DNA from: Vandiemenella viatica
Taxonomy: Eukaryota; Arthropoda; Insecta; Orthoptera; Morabidae
DNA length: 64,000 nucleotides
Reading direction: 5' to 3'
NCBI GenBank assembly: GCA_031002005.1
Contig: JARYHS010013630.1
Location: forward strand, 27,743,112-27,807,111
Numbering within the stretch: position 1 is the stretch's first letter; each line of letters starts with the position of its first letter. The translations under genes were made by a program, and so were the position numbers. The notes beneath the pieces were generated by a model. The model saw only the letters and a list, made by a program, of their open reading frames with translations. It did no database searches and was not told the DNA's origin. Positions 38,001 through 47,273 of the stretch are shown here, in pieces.

Positions 38001-41000
38001 ACCATATTCCAGCAGTGATCTGACCAAAGTTTTGTACCCCAATTCCCTTACTTCTCTAGTGTATCCCCACATCACTCTTTCCAACAGGTGAAGGATTTTG
38101 AACCCTTTCCCTGCCACCTGTCCAATGTATCCTGCCCAGTTAAGTTTGCTATCAAATGTAATTCCAAGGTATTTACATTTCGAGTCTTCAATAAAAAGCT
38201 CCTTCCCAACTTTATAATCATAATCAACCTTTAGCTTTTTATCTGTGTACCTAATAAGCTGACTCTTCTTTGCATTTATCTTCATCCCATGTTGACTCAC
38301 CCAGCTAGTTATCCTATCTATATCACCCTGCAGCTGTTTACAGTCTTCTGTTGTTTTGATCCTTTTATATAACATTATGTCATCTGACAGGAAACCATCA
38401 ACACAATCATTCATTAGAATAATGAATAACAATGGTCCCAATACACTACCCTGTGGGAATCCCATATTCACTTCTACTTCTTTTGATATTGAATTTCATA
38501 TCCTAATTTTTTGCTTTCTACCTTTTAGGAATTCTTCCACCCAGAAAGTCACCTTTTTATCAGCTCCAATAGTTTTTACCTTAGTTAGCACCATTTTATG
38601 GCTCACTCTGTCAAAGGCCTTTGAAAGATCTAGTGCCACGCTATCAACTTGACCTCCCCTGTCAATTTCATCAGAAATATCTTTCATATATCCTACTAAC
38701 TGAGATTCACATGACTATCCTTGTTCAAAGCCATGTTGCCAACTTGAAAACCATTTACTTTCCTTACAGACACCTTTAATATGGTTGCATATTAATCTCT
38801 TCATTAATTTACCTATCACTGTTGTCAAACTGATTGGCCTATAGTTTTCAACCCTGTTTGTCACCCCTCCTTTATAGACCAGTACTACTATCGCACTTTT
38901 CCAGTCATCTGGTAAACAACAAATATCCAGACTCAATTTAAATAATGTTTCAAGATAAGATACAATGTCCCATCCTACTATATTTAAGACATCTGTAGTA
39001 ATATTATAAACACCAGCCCCTTTATGCTTTTTTCGATTCCTTAGTTCCTTCAAGATTTCTTCATATTTAATTTCAAATTTTCTAATCTGCTCCGCTCCAG
39101 CTGTGCGGACAGGCTCATTTCCAAATATAACCCCTGAATTATTGCTCCTAATGGACTCACTGAACCAGTTACTCAATAACTCTGCCTTTTTTTTAAATCT
39201 TCCATTATTTCTTCTCCATCCTTATCTATAATTGTCTCAATGCCCTCTCTTCCCCTCAGAAATTTCTAGATGCATCAGTCAGAGGTCCCACTGCACCAAT
39301 AATATTCATCATAAACTAATCCCTAGCCAGTTTCTTTGACATTATTAATTCCTTTGTTAGTTGTTTCATTATCTCCCTAGTGCCTTGCTGTTTCTTAAGT
39401 CTGTTATGTTCTCTTCTCACCAATCTCTTTAACCTCCTCACCTCCCTGTTATAGTATGAAGGTTCTGTACTTCTCTTTATTATCTGTTTTAGAATAAATA
39501 TTTCTCCCCTTTTCTTATCATTTCCTTGAACTGTTCCCACTTTGTCTCCACTGTACTTGTGACATTTTTCCATTTAATAAAATTAACCCTGAAATATTTT
39601 TTCAGTTCCAAGATTTGTGCTTTTTTTTGTAATTGTATCTATTTCCCCCTTCAATTCTGGCCACTGGTTTACTGGATCCCCTTATATCCATCAGAACTGC
39701 ATTATGATCACTTATTCCTTCAGTTTACAGCTTTATTAGGAAAATATCCAACATGTTTTGTCCCCTTGTTTTCTGCTCGACCACCTGTGTAAAGCCTCCT
39801 TCCCCTACTAAGGTATTTGCAAATCTCTGTTCCTTTGTATTATTAATCTTATTTCCTACCCAGTTTACACCTGGTAGGTTCAAATCCCCACCAATGATGA
39901 CCATTATATGCTCACTTCTGAACTCTAAATATGAATTTAGTTTCTTCCCAAGAGTTTCATCTTTATCATTCATTTTTCAACTATGGTAAGTAGCCAACAC
40001 CGTGACTCTTTCTTTTTTATTTCCCCAGAAGGTTACTCCAAGTAACTCATGGTCATGATATCTAAACACCAGTGAACTGTAGTAGTCTTTGCTAACCAGT
40101 ATGAATACCCCTCCCCCAGTTGCTCCTCTGTTTCTGCGGTACACTCTGTAACCATCGGGAAAAATCTCATTGTCTATTACTCCTTCTTTTAACCAGGACT
40201 CTACCCCTAAAACTACTTTTTGAGAGCCTCAAAAAAATCTGGGCAGTTCCTTTTCATATCTTCTCCTTTGCTGTAACTATCTTCTTTGTTTTCAGCACCA
40301 TGCACTTCATAACTCAAGGCATTCTGTTAACAACTTGTAACTTGAAGATGGCAGTGATAAATGGCATAAATTTCAGGAGTATCCAAACTCTCCTTCACTA
40401 GCTTTTTTTTTTTTTTTTTTTTTTTGACAGCAACAATGTTCTCCTCTACATGTGACAAGTCTTTGCCTTATGACTTAATGTGTTTATCAAGTTGATGTTT
40501 CTTCTATGAAACATGCACTAAAACCTGAAAATGATAGTGCAATGAAGATAGTCATCTTTCAGCACATAAGCAAGTTTTTTTTCAAACACTGATTAGCTCT
40601 TAAATTGTGTTAAAAAGGTGTAGCAAAAAATTGTGCAGTATCAGTTATCACAACCATGGTTAGAAAGGACTAACAACCAGATTTCCTCCTGGCAGCATCA
40701 TCATGGAACTTCTTACTATCTGCAATCACCAGTTGTGTTGTATTCCAAAACTTTGATAATAACCTTTGTATATATTTCAGTGAGCAAAAAAGATTAAAAT
40801 TTATTGAACCACCAACATGAATTTTTGCTTCCCTTGTTCCTCCTGCAGTTACCTGGATTAGCTGTAATCTTATTACATGTTCCAGCATGTTGCATTGGAA
40901 CTTTTGTAAATAATGTTTCCAATCTCATCACATATTCCTGATCAAAAATATATCAGTGAATTGAATGGGATCTACAATGGGTCTGTGTCTTGAGTGGAAA

Positions 41001-44000
41001 TTGTGTGCAGCGTTGAGCATTAATCTGTTGGAAAATTACACTGACAATTTAAAATAAATAAGGAACCTGGCAATGAATATCATAATGCATATTTTGGTGC
41101 AACCAAACTACCTGAAATTGGAACTAAAGTTGTTTGGCACTGTAGACAACTCTTTTCCACACTACTGGATTATTATTTTTATTGTCATCTTATATACTTT
41201 GAGTGTAAATTCCGCCATGAGGTTACTTTTGCCATTTAAGAACTTCACTTTTAATTTTCATCACTGTTTTACATAAATTATTCACCACTTTCCTTAGTAA
41301 TTTATTCCATTCCCTGACACTATTCCCACAATAGAATATTTTCCCACTCCCTTATGCATAAAATCAAGTGCTGCTTGTGTTTACGGTCATGCATTACTCC
41401 TAATTCTTTGACCAATATCTTTCCAAACCTCATTACCAAGATACACCTTGTACCCTCCCAGCACTCTCTTCACCCTCCTCCTGTCTTCAGTGACTCGTAA
41501 TCCAGCTCCTTTATTATATCAGTTACCATTATTAGATATGCAGTTCAGGAAGCAACCTTAACTATTGCCAGACTCTGCTAATATTTCCACGAGAAGTTCC
41601 AATCACACATGCATTGATAAATTTATTGGATCTCATGTTAGTACCATCATGCATCACAATACGAATGATCCAAAATCTTAATGAGTTTTTACATACTTCT
41701 TTTTCATAATTCAGATCCATACAATACAACACAATACATTCATTTTACATCCCAATATAAGAGACTTGCTCTTTGGGATGTGGAAAGTTGCCAATTTACA
41801 TTTAAAATTTTTCACAACAAAATAATACATACACCAGAAGATGTACAGTTATAGCATACATGGTACATTAAGTATGTCAACTACATTTACACAAACTACT
41901 GACAGTTATTTTGTAGATATCTTAAAAATAAATTCTTCGAAAGAGTAGAAGGAGTTGTCAATAAAAATTCTTTCAGTTTTTTCCTGAAATTATTCTTATT
42001 ACCTGATAGACATTTAACATGTGTTGGGAGCTTATTGAAGATATGTATCCCTGAATATCGGACCCCTTTTTTGAACAAATGACAATGACTTGTAATCCTT
42101 GTGAAGATCATTTTTACTTCTAGTGCCATAATTGTGTATTTTACTATTTGTTTCAAACAGAGTATAATTTGTGACAACAAAGGACATTAATGTGTATATA
42201 CAATCAGATGCTAATGTTAAAATCCCTAACTTCTTGAACAGCTCTCTACATGAATTTCTATTGCTAACCCCACACATAATTCTTATTACTCACTTTTGGG
42301 CTCTGAACACTTTGTCTCTATGAGTAGAATTGCCCCAGAATATTATTCCATATGACAATAAGGAGTGAAAATAAGAAAAATAAACTAGCTGCCTCATACA
42401 GAGATCACCTATAGCTGAAATAGTACGAATTGCAAATGTGGCTGCACCCAATCACTTTAGTAAGTCGGAAACATGTAATTTCCAATTTAAATTATGATCA
42501 ATATACAAACCTAGGAATTTCACACTCTCTACCTCTTGAATGGACTGGCCTGCAAATGTTTATGTCTATATCTGGTGTTAATCTGTGTGATGTACTGAAT
42601 TGCATAGACTGAGTTTTATCAAAGTTTAAAGACAAGCCATTAGCTGTAAAACATTTATTAATATGTTCAAAGACATAAATGAAATACAGGGTGTTTTAAA
42701 AGGACTTTACAACTTTGAAAATTCATATAAATTTTATGAAACAAGGTACAGAGCTGGTTTTGGTGTTGTTTTAAAGGAAAACACTTCAAGTTTTGACTCG
42801 CGTAATCTGCTAGTGCCTAATCGCGCCGCACAAGCGCTAGTGGCAGTTACGTTAAAGATGGCTGCCTTCACTGGACCCGAGCATGCTAGCTGTGTGTTTT
42901 GGTTTGAAGATTCGAACTCTGCAACAACAGTTCAGCGTAATTTTCGTACCAAGTATGCTAAAGATCCTCCTACTAGCCCTACAATTTATGAGTGGCATAG
43001 ATGTTTTGTAGAAACAGGGTGCTCAGTAAAACATAAAAAATCCTCAGGTCGTCCAAACACATCTGACGAGGTCGTTGAGCAAGTGAGAAAAAGTTTTGTC
43101 AACAGCCCTACGAAATCGACCCGGCGTGCATCTCGTGAGCTGCAAGTCCCACATACGACGGTTTGGCGTGTGTTGAAAAAACGTTTGCATTTGAAACCAT
43201 ACCAATATTCGCTTTTAAAAGCAATTAAAGACACTGATAAGATTGCACGTAGGAACTTCTGTGTGGATATGTTAATTCGAGTGGATGATGATGAACATTT
43301 CTTGGACAACATAATCTTTTCTGACGAGTCAACTTTTCATTTAAGTGGCAAGGTTAACACACATAACTGTAGGATTTGGGGCAGTGAAAACCCACATGAA
43401 ACATTGCAACATGTTCGAGATAGCCCTAAAGTGAATGTTTTTTGTGTGTTGAGGAAGAGGAAAATGTACGGCCCCTTATTTTTCCAAGAGAGAACCATCA
43501 ACGGGATAGTGTACCTTGATATGTTGCAACAATTTTTGATACCACAGATCGATGAGGATGACCGAGAACGAAATATTTTCTTTATGCAAGATGGCGCACC
43601 AGCACACTATCTGACTGACATCCGGGATTTTCTCAATGACCGCTTTCCAGGTCAATGGATTGGCCGTGATGTGCCAATTGCATGGCCCCCCCCCCCCCCC
43701 CATTCCCCAGACCTGACACCGCTAGATTTTTTCTTCTGGGGTTTCATAAAAGATATGGTGTACATACCTCCTTTGCCGGCCTCTCTACCTGAACTTAGAG
43801 CAAGAATTTACGCTGCTGCTGAGCAAGTTACACCTGAAATGCTAGTGCGAGTCTGGGAAGAAATCGACTACCGATGGGATGTCTGCAGAATAACCAACGG
43901 AAGCCACATAGAATATCTTTAGTTTAAGGTAAAAAAATTTGAATTGTTTTCCTTTAAACCAACACCAAAACCAGCTCAGTACCTTGTTTCATAAAATTTA

Positions 44001-46739
44001 TATGAATTTTCAAAGTTGTAAAGTCCTTTTTGAAATACCCTGTATATTATGTGGATAACTATGGAGTATTTTTAATTCCTGATTTTGTGTCATCTGCAAA
44101 TTGGACAAATTTTGAGTTTTTAAATGCAACACAGGGTAGATCTTATATATATATATTAAAAACAATAGTGGCCCCAATATAGAACTCTCAGGTACTCACA
44201 TCTGATAAATTCCCACTCAGAATACAGTGGACCACATAAGACAACCTTAAAATTCTCTAGTGACACTTTCTGTTTTCTATTCAGAATAACAATGCCATCT
44301 ATACCATAATACTTTAATTTGTGTATCAGAATTTTATGAATTATACACATTCAGATGCCTTAGATAAGTCACAAAAAATTCTGACAAGAATTAATTTATC
44401 ATTTATTTCTTCTAAAATACTGTCAGTGAATGCAAATATAGCTTGTTTTGTTGAATGACCCTTCTGAAAACTAAATTGTGATTAACTTATAATAGGATTA
44501 TTTTTAAGGTTTTCATAAACTATATTGTATATTGAATTCTCAAAACTTTGGAGAAGGCTGTTAGTAATGAAATAGGATGGTATTAAGATACAGATAACTT
44601 ATCTACCTTTTTTATAGAGTGATTTAACTACAGCATACTTGAGCCTTTACTCAAGTTAAGATATATTAAACAGATAACTTAGCATATTACTCAATTCTGT
44701 GGAGCAGAGTTTAATTTATCTGCTGAAAATCCAATCATAACCGCTCCCATTTAACAGCATTTGAATTGCTGACACAGTTGGAACAACTTATATGCAACTG
44801 AAATATTAACCTGAGTAATATGATATTAGTGAAAGCAAAAGACATTAAAAATATATCTTAATGACTTACATTACACCTCATTATATTAATTTTAATCACG
44901 GTCCAGGTCACATACATCATGAACAATGTGGAACTACTTTCATCAGCATAAAGTACCGGTACTGGCACTCATGAAAACGATGTAAAATATTTATATATAT
45001 ATATATATATATATAAATAAAAACCTTAAATACTTATACCCTCTGCAATAACATCAAACTCCAGTTCTCATTCTGACCCAGGCTAAATTCAGTCTAATCA
45101 AAACTTTTGCTAACATTGTTACTCAAAAGTTAGAGCTTCCATCTTACATATCTATCAGTAAAGAATCTAATGAAAAATCTATATTGAATAAATATAAATG
45201 AATGCAACTAGTATTAATTTAAATACAATACATTCTTTTCTTCTAGTGTTTTGGCAATTCATTTCTTTGTGGATGCTTAGCTGAATATAACCATTATTAA
45301 GTAATGTATCTCAGGCTGCTGTTAGCCCAGTAACGAAGGCCGAGTGTGTAATTTCACAAGCATGACAGACACAATGACGAAGCTTAGCCTTTTATTATTA
45401 TTGGTAATTATGTATTGTGTCTCAGTATTTTCAGACTGCTAACTTTAAATTTTGAACATTTTGTCACACTACAAAATGTAAACTCCACTATTCTTTATTT
45501 TTTTATGTTTGGACTACTGTAGATACAAATCATAAATGTAACTCAATTCCATATAACTTCAGATCTTAAAAAAATATGACAAAATAGTGAGGATGATATT
45601 TTTACTCAGCAGTCCTCATACAAATGATACTCATTTGTGAGGTGATTGCTAAGTATTTGAACAGCTACGTGTGTGTTCTTTTAATACAAAGAATTACAGT
45701 TGACAAATGCCCCTCTTGAATATAATAGAAGAAATTGTTTACTACACCAAATAATGGTAATATTGTTCATATTCACTCCAATTACACCAAACATACTTCT
45801 TCATTAAACAAATTAGACAATTTAAATGCATTTTGACTTCAGTTGACTGGTCTGTGGATATTCAGTTTTCATTTATTACCACAATCCTAACTATCTTCTG
45901 TTGTAAGTATACAAAGATATATTATAATGTAATACTTCTCTCACAGTAGTACAGACATTTACATTATATTTACAAATGATCTCTTAACACCTTGATATTC
46001 ACTGCAGTTCACTCCCTCTCACCATTGGCATGAAAATTCAATTCCACTCAATATTTTTGTTCACCTTCCAGCCACAATTAGCTTCAAACCACAGTATTAG
46101 TCATACCAATTATTAAACAAAAGCATACACACAATGTAATCTCAAAAACTCTGATTATGAATAAACCCAGTTATAATCTAAACTACATTGCAAACAGATA
46201 TATACCCCAAATATGCACCTCACAGTGTTCTCCAGTAAGTACATTCTATGTTTTTGCAGAGCCATGATCAGAACTATGATGTGATCGGGTACACGTGCGC
46301 AGTGTTTGCAACAGTGTTCACAGCGCTAAACATTGTAGTGATGCGCAAGTGTAAGGACGTGCACTTCTCAGTTGTGGTGCTGCAGCTGTCGGTGTGGTCG
46401 CTGGTGATGTCAGCGGGTCTGCTGCTCGTGGTCGGCCACAAACACTCCGTGGACGCCCTGATACACCGCTCGTGGTTCGAGTGGGGACTTGCTGTGGCCG
46501 TTAGCGTACTGGGACTAGCTGGACAGGTGCTAGTCGCCAAGGCACTGCACCTTGAGGGGGCAGGCAAAGTGTCTGTTACAAGGTCACTAGACATTGTACT
46601 TGCCTTCATTCTACAGGTGTTTGCCTTCGGCGAGTATCCCGACTGGGAGAGTGTCCTGGGTGCTGCCATGGTGCTCATCTGTGTAGTGGGCATTGGTCTG
46701 GAAGAACATGTCTACTATATCGCTGGTATTCTGCCCTGA
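28854..46739 (+). CDS. SLC35G1: SLC35G1-like transporter, EamA/drug-metabolite superfamily (spliced)
   Basis: The model joins 28854-29087, 33655-33888, 36895-37110 and 46260-46739, giving 387 residues. All three introns are phase 0 with GT/AG ends. Residues 1-78 form a hydrophilic cytosolic-type tail. About ten hydrophobic segments follow, at roughly 87-108, 116-137, 157-173, 178-198, 204-221, 236-256, 264-287, 300-322, 332-352 and 357-375. They fall into two EamA repeats. Family hallmarks include the first-repeat SSAAVKALRSIDPMEL region, DATTIIFSSPV in segment 4, and the second-repeat LVAKALHLEGAGKVS with DIVLAFILQ. The substrate is not predictable from sequence; vertebrate SLC35G1 has been linked to ER/plasma-membrane functions. 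The tail has the sorting-type motif ETQPLL (25-30) and PPxY (35-39). Start and exon 2 acceptor are inferred. The gene spans at least 17.9 kb because its introns are full of transposons. Confidence 0.8.
29597..31454 (+). mobile_element. RTE-clade non-LTR retrotransposon, 5'-truncated (intron 1)
   Basis: The reverse-transcriptase domain is clear: GSKSDPNNYRGISLVDVTYK, FVDFQKAYDSIDR, GVQQGDGLSPLLFN and the catalytic box FADDMAML near 30550. A maturase-like basic C-terminus runs to 31414. In-frame stops at 30386-30388 and 30851-30853 break the frame, so it is dead. The endonuclease half is missing. AAAAGCAC at 29589-29596 and 31455-31462 fits a target-site duplication, although the A run makes the exact edge uncertain. 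Confidence 0.85.
29672..31414 (+). pseudogene. RTE reverse-transcriptase reading frame with two stops
   Basis: Residues across 29672-30388, 30389-30853 and 30854-31414 lie in one continuous frame apart from the two stop codons (TAA at 30386, TAG at 30851). That indicates fairly recent decay by point mutation. The YxDD-type box is FADD, as usual for RTE elements. The last 150 residues, rich in Lys and Arg, include KKRIDFYGHIFRM, a conserved C-terminal motif in this clade. Confidence 0.8.
31633..32651 (+). mobile_element. Tc1-like transposon, internally deleted (intron 1)
   Basis: The terminal inverted repeats are CACTGAAGAGCCACAGAAAC at left and, reversed, CACTGAAGAGCCAAAGAAAC at right. They are flanked by TA (31631-31632 and 32652-32653). 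The + strand encodes the N-terminal helix-turn-helix (FEGGVIVGAREMGHSISEV and RWGLSSTTISRVHREY). Worn central and C-terminal parts follow, including WPPNSPDMNII, the region of the third catalytic residue. At 1019 bp it is shorter than the roughly 1.6 kb expected, and the frame changes several times. Confidence 0.85.
32654..33225. other. Unassigned intron 1 sequence
   Basis: AT-rich intronic sequence between a Tc1 element and a MITE; no feature is seen. Confidence 0.4.
33226..33378. mobile_element. hAT-type MITE, 153 bp (intron 1)
   Basis: The ends CAGGGCCGCATTTA and TAAATGCGGCCCTG form a perfect inverted repeat of 14 bp. An exact GCAGGTGG duplication flanks it at 33218-33225 and 33379-33386. 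Inside are repeated GGGGACCCG(C/T)A units and CCTAGG motifs. There is no coding content. Confidence 0.93.
33655..33888 (+). CDS. SLC35G1: Transporter coding exon 2: membrane segments 1-2
   Basis: It encodes residues 79-156, with two hydrophobic segments and the conserved RSIDPMELLVIRS linker. I chose the acceptor ATGTTTCAG ending at 33654 because it keeps phase 0 with exon 1 and starts just before the conserved RPEKTNWCGILLAF. An alternative phase-0 acceptor, AGCAAACAG at 33633, would add seven residues. An in-frame ATG at 33595 also opens this frame, so an alternative first exon is possible. A hexaglycine run (about 136-141) sits in the loop after segment 2. The donor is GTGACA at 33889. Confidence 0.75.
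33889..34399. other. Unassigned intron 2 sequence
   Basis: AT-rich intronic sequence; no recognised repeat. Confidence 0.4.
34400..35995 (+). mobile_element. Family A non-LTR retrotransposon, very diverged (intron 2)
   Basis: The element's landmarks follow in order on the + strand. They are a basic linker near 34600-34790, a worn RT start near 35000-35240 (DEQDGWRGAFDSVPQ for DRAFDRVSHK), IIRMTCCMEELLKDK near 35300, and a KCKYL-like block near 35670. The 3' tail GAATGCTCCATTGTAATTAA lies near 35970. Many indels make this one of the oldest A copies. Confidence 0.6.
36150..36714 (+). mobile_element. Family D non-LTR 3' part (intron 2)
   Basis: The + strand reads LRNCNAHTKEIAYKTLVHLH, then LDYCCGVWDLYRK and VEWVQRRAARFVTCCYSSY, the usual C-terminal region of CR1/Jockey-like RT proteins. 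A frame change follows, then RDKIKEIRCRTDAFM and the family D tail GATTTGCAGAGTATGGATGC near 36680-36714. It is 5'-truncated and frameshifted. Confidence 0.8.
36895..37110 (+). CDS. SLC35G1: Transporter coding exon 3: membrane segments 3-5
   Basis: The acceptor is strong (CCTTCCTTTTCACAG ending at 36894), and so is the donor (GTAAGT at 37111). The 216 bases encode residues 157-228, phase 0 at both ends. It begins GFVGGMTLVLLFFSF and contains the conserved PLGDATTIIFSSPVLVM region and FLKEP, ending in KPPFLFQ. This completes the first EamA repeat. Confidence 0.9.
37111..37499. other. Unassigned start of intron 3
   Basis: No feature beyond the splice donor is seen. Confidence 0.4.
37500..40260 (-). 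mobile_element. Family A non-LTR retrotransposon, longest copy (intron 3)
   Basis: Read on the minus strand, the 5' part encodes an endonuclease/exonuclease/phosphatase domain: ESWLKEG near 40195, GGGVFILVSKDYY, MVIIGGDLNLPGVNW and the catalytic GISDHNAV near 39700. A basic linker (39316-39573) follows. The reverse transcriptase comes next: VVLVYKGGVTNRVENYRPIS, LDLSKAFDRVSHK, GFPQGSVLGPLLF, and FLSDDIMLY in place of FADD. The C-terminal zinc-finger-like region is absent. The 3' end near 37505 has a TTATTA repeat tail. Several stops and frameshifts make it inactive. It is the reference for the other A fragments in this window. Confidence 0.88.
37893..39176 (-). pseudogene. Family A reverse-transcriptase reading frame
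   Basis: Three consecutive open pieces (39176-38715, 38687-38496, 38471-37893) form one RT domain with frame breaks near 38700 and 38480. The F(S)DD box replaces the usual FADD. The C-terminal piece has KCKYLGITFDSKLNWAGYIG, a conserved marker of this family, and ELGYKTLVRSLLEYGDVVWD. Confidence 0.8.
40403..40425. repeat. Poly-T run (23 bases)
   Basis: A single-base run in intron 3. It may be the poly-A tail of a reverse-oriented insertion, but no body is recognised to its right. Confidence 0.9.
40430..41189. other. Unassigned intron 3 sequence
   Basis: AT-rich sequence with no recognised repeat or exon. Confidence 0.4.
41190..41545 (-). mobile_element. Family A 3' fragment (intron 3)
   Basis: The minus strand matches 37600-37860: the CCTTATGCATAAAATCAAGTG block, the CACCCTCCTCCTGTC block and the 3' untranslated portion. 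It is 5'-truncated. Confidence 0.7.
42687..42795 (+). repeat. Left terminal inverted repeat of the DD41D mariner
   Basis: It pairs with 43930-44042 reversed, with only a few mismatches. The long core AATTCATATAAATTTTATGA is shared without change. Confidence 0.9.
42858..43922 (+). CDS. DD41D mariner transposase, 354 aa, uninterrupted
   Basis: This is a cut-and-paste transposase. The start MAAFTGPEH fits family N-termini; the frame is open further upstream into the inverted repeat. The N-terminal part has two helix-turn-helix regions (about residues 10-110), including TKSTRRASRELQVPHTTVWR. The catalytic residues are FSDEST (first D), FMQDGAPAHY (second D, 88 residues later) and LTPLDFFFWG (third D). 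The second-to-third spacing is 44 here, but a C run at 43686-43701 encodes WPPPPPH where related proteins have WPPR. Correcting for about three extra residues gives 41. The run keeps the frame. A conserved VCRITNGSHIEYL closes the protein. It could be functional unless the proline run hurts folding. Confidence 0.88.
   Translation: MAAFTGPEHASCVFWFEDSNSATTVQRNFRTKYAKDPPTSPTIYEWHRCFVETGCSVKHKKSSGRPNTSDEVVEQVRKSFVNSPTKSTRRASRELQVPHTTVWRVLKKRLHLKPYQYSLLKAIKDTDKIARRNFCVDMLIRVDDDEHFLDNIIFSDESTFHLSGKVNTHNCRIWGSENPHETLQHVRDSPKVNVFCVLRKRKMYGPLFFQERTINGIVYLDMLQQFLIPQIDEDDRERNIFFMQDGAPAHYLTDIRDFLNDRFPGQWIGRDVPIAWPPPPPHSPDLTPLDFFFWGFIKDMVYIPPLPASLPELRARIYAAAEQVTPEMLVRVWEEIDYRWDVCRITNGSHIEYL
43930..44042 (-). 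repeat. Right terminal inverted repeat of the DD41D mariner
   Basis: It is the reverse complement of the left repeat with few differences (GTGTTTTAAAA against GTATTTCAAAAA at the tip). Confidence 0.9.
44801..46259. other. Unassigned end of intron 3
   Basis: AT-rich intronic sequence with a (TA)n run at 44992-45015. The final acceptor of the transporter gene lies at 46248-46259. No element is recognised. Confidence 0.45.
44992..45015. repeat. (TA)n microsatellite (intron 3)
   Basis: About 12 TA units. Confidence 0.9.
46260..46739 (+). CDS. SLC35G1: Transporter coding exon 4: membrane segments 6-10 and stop
   Basis: The acceptor CTATGTTTTTGCAG ends at 46259, phase 0. The exon encodes residues 229-387, the whole second EamA repeat with five hydrophobic segments, and ends with TGA at 46737-46739. 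Conserved features include ALNIVVMRK, the amphipathic LVAKALHLEGAGKVS stretch and DIVLAFILQVFAFGE. It is GC-rich against AT-rich flanks, as expected for a conserved exon. The C-terminal tail is short, ending AGILP. Confidence 0.92.
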   Translation, partial: SHDQNYDVIGYTCAVFATVFTALNIVVMRKCKDVHFSVVVLQLSVWSLVMSAGLLLVVGHKHSVDALIHRSWFEWGLAVAVSVLGLAGQVLVAKALHLEGAGKVSVTRSLDIVLAFILQVFAFGEYPDWESVLGAAMVLICVVGIGLEEHVYYIAGILP

Positions 46740-47273
46740 ATGCACAATGTGGGCTGCATGATTTTTTTTGTTCCCTTAGATTGCAGAACACAGCAAACAT
46801 TCCATATTACTTTGTAAATACCTATGCCCACTGCCACCATAGCGTCAGATTTTTTAATTGCTTATGAAGTTAATGATTGTAGCACAATTGGCTCTTTAAA
46901 ATAATAACTCTTACCTTCTTATAGCTTGCTGCTTTCGCAGAAATCACATTACTATCATTGCCTAGGAGAGCAAGCAATGATTATCAATTGTCATACATAT
47001 AGTTACAACTTTTGAATGACATCATTTTAGAGGTTGTCCAAAAAAAATGTATCAGTAGGTCTACAAAAGTTACACTATCCAGTAACGTGTGCTATGTCAC
47101 CTTCACTTTTTACAGAAATTAAAAAACACAAATTTAACAACCCTATAATAATTACAACCATTACTCAGCCATAATATCCAAACATATTTGGTCAAGTGAT
47201 GATTATGACTCAGTCATAATCAGTGTACTTGAGATCAACATAATCCTTATAGATGGCAGGAATGGTTAATAAA
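46740..47273 (+). other. Probable 3' UTR with candidate poly-A signal
   Basis: AATAAA at 47268-47273 is the first canonical poly-A signal I see after the stop. Further AATAAA motifs follow near 47623 and 49751, so the 3' UTR may be longer. The sequence has no repeat family up to about 48390. Confidence 0.35.

Larger units (their letters stand above)
42687..44042 (+). mobile_element. DD41D-type Tc1/mariner transposon, near-complete
   Basis: Terminal inverted repeats of roughly 100 bp begin CAGGGTGTTTTAAAAGGAC at left and, reversed, CAGGGTATTTCAAAAAGGAC at right. TA lies on each side (42685-42686 and 44043-44044). The element is 1356 bp with one uninterrupted transposase frame. It sits inside the reverse-oriented family B element, so it is younger than that insertion. 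Confidence 0.93.
41700..44800 (-). mobile_element. Family B non-LTR retrotransposon, split by a DD41D mariner (intron 3)
   Basis: Minus-strand pieces on both sides of the mariner join into one RT region. To the right lie STKQAIFAFTDSILEEIND (near 44430), a worn FCDLSKAFDCV, NHKILIHKLKYYGI and FVQFADDTK near 44100. To the left lie VKFLGLYIDHNLNWKLHV (near 42500), MCGVSNRNSCRELFKKLGIL and HKDYKSLSFVQKRG near 42080. The 3' coding end is near 41896. Frameshifts are common. The FADD box survives, although the frame is broken. Confidence 0.8.

Noticed and set aside
46274..46693. 139-residue minus-strand frame opposite exon 4
   Set aside because: It is the antisense of a confirmed coding exon, with Ser/Thr-rich composition and no recognised domain.
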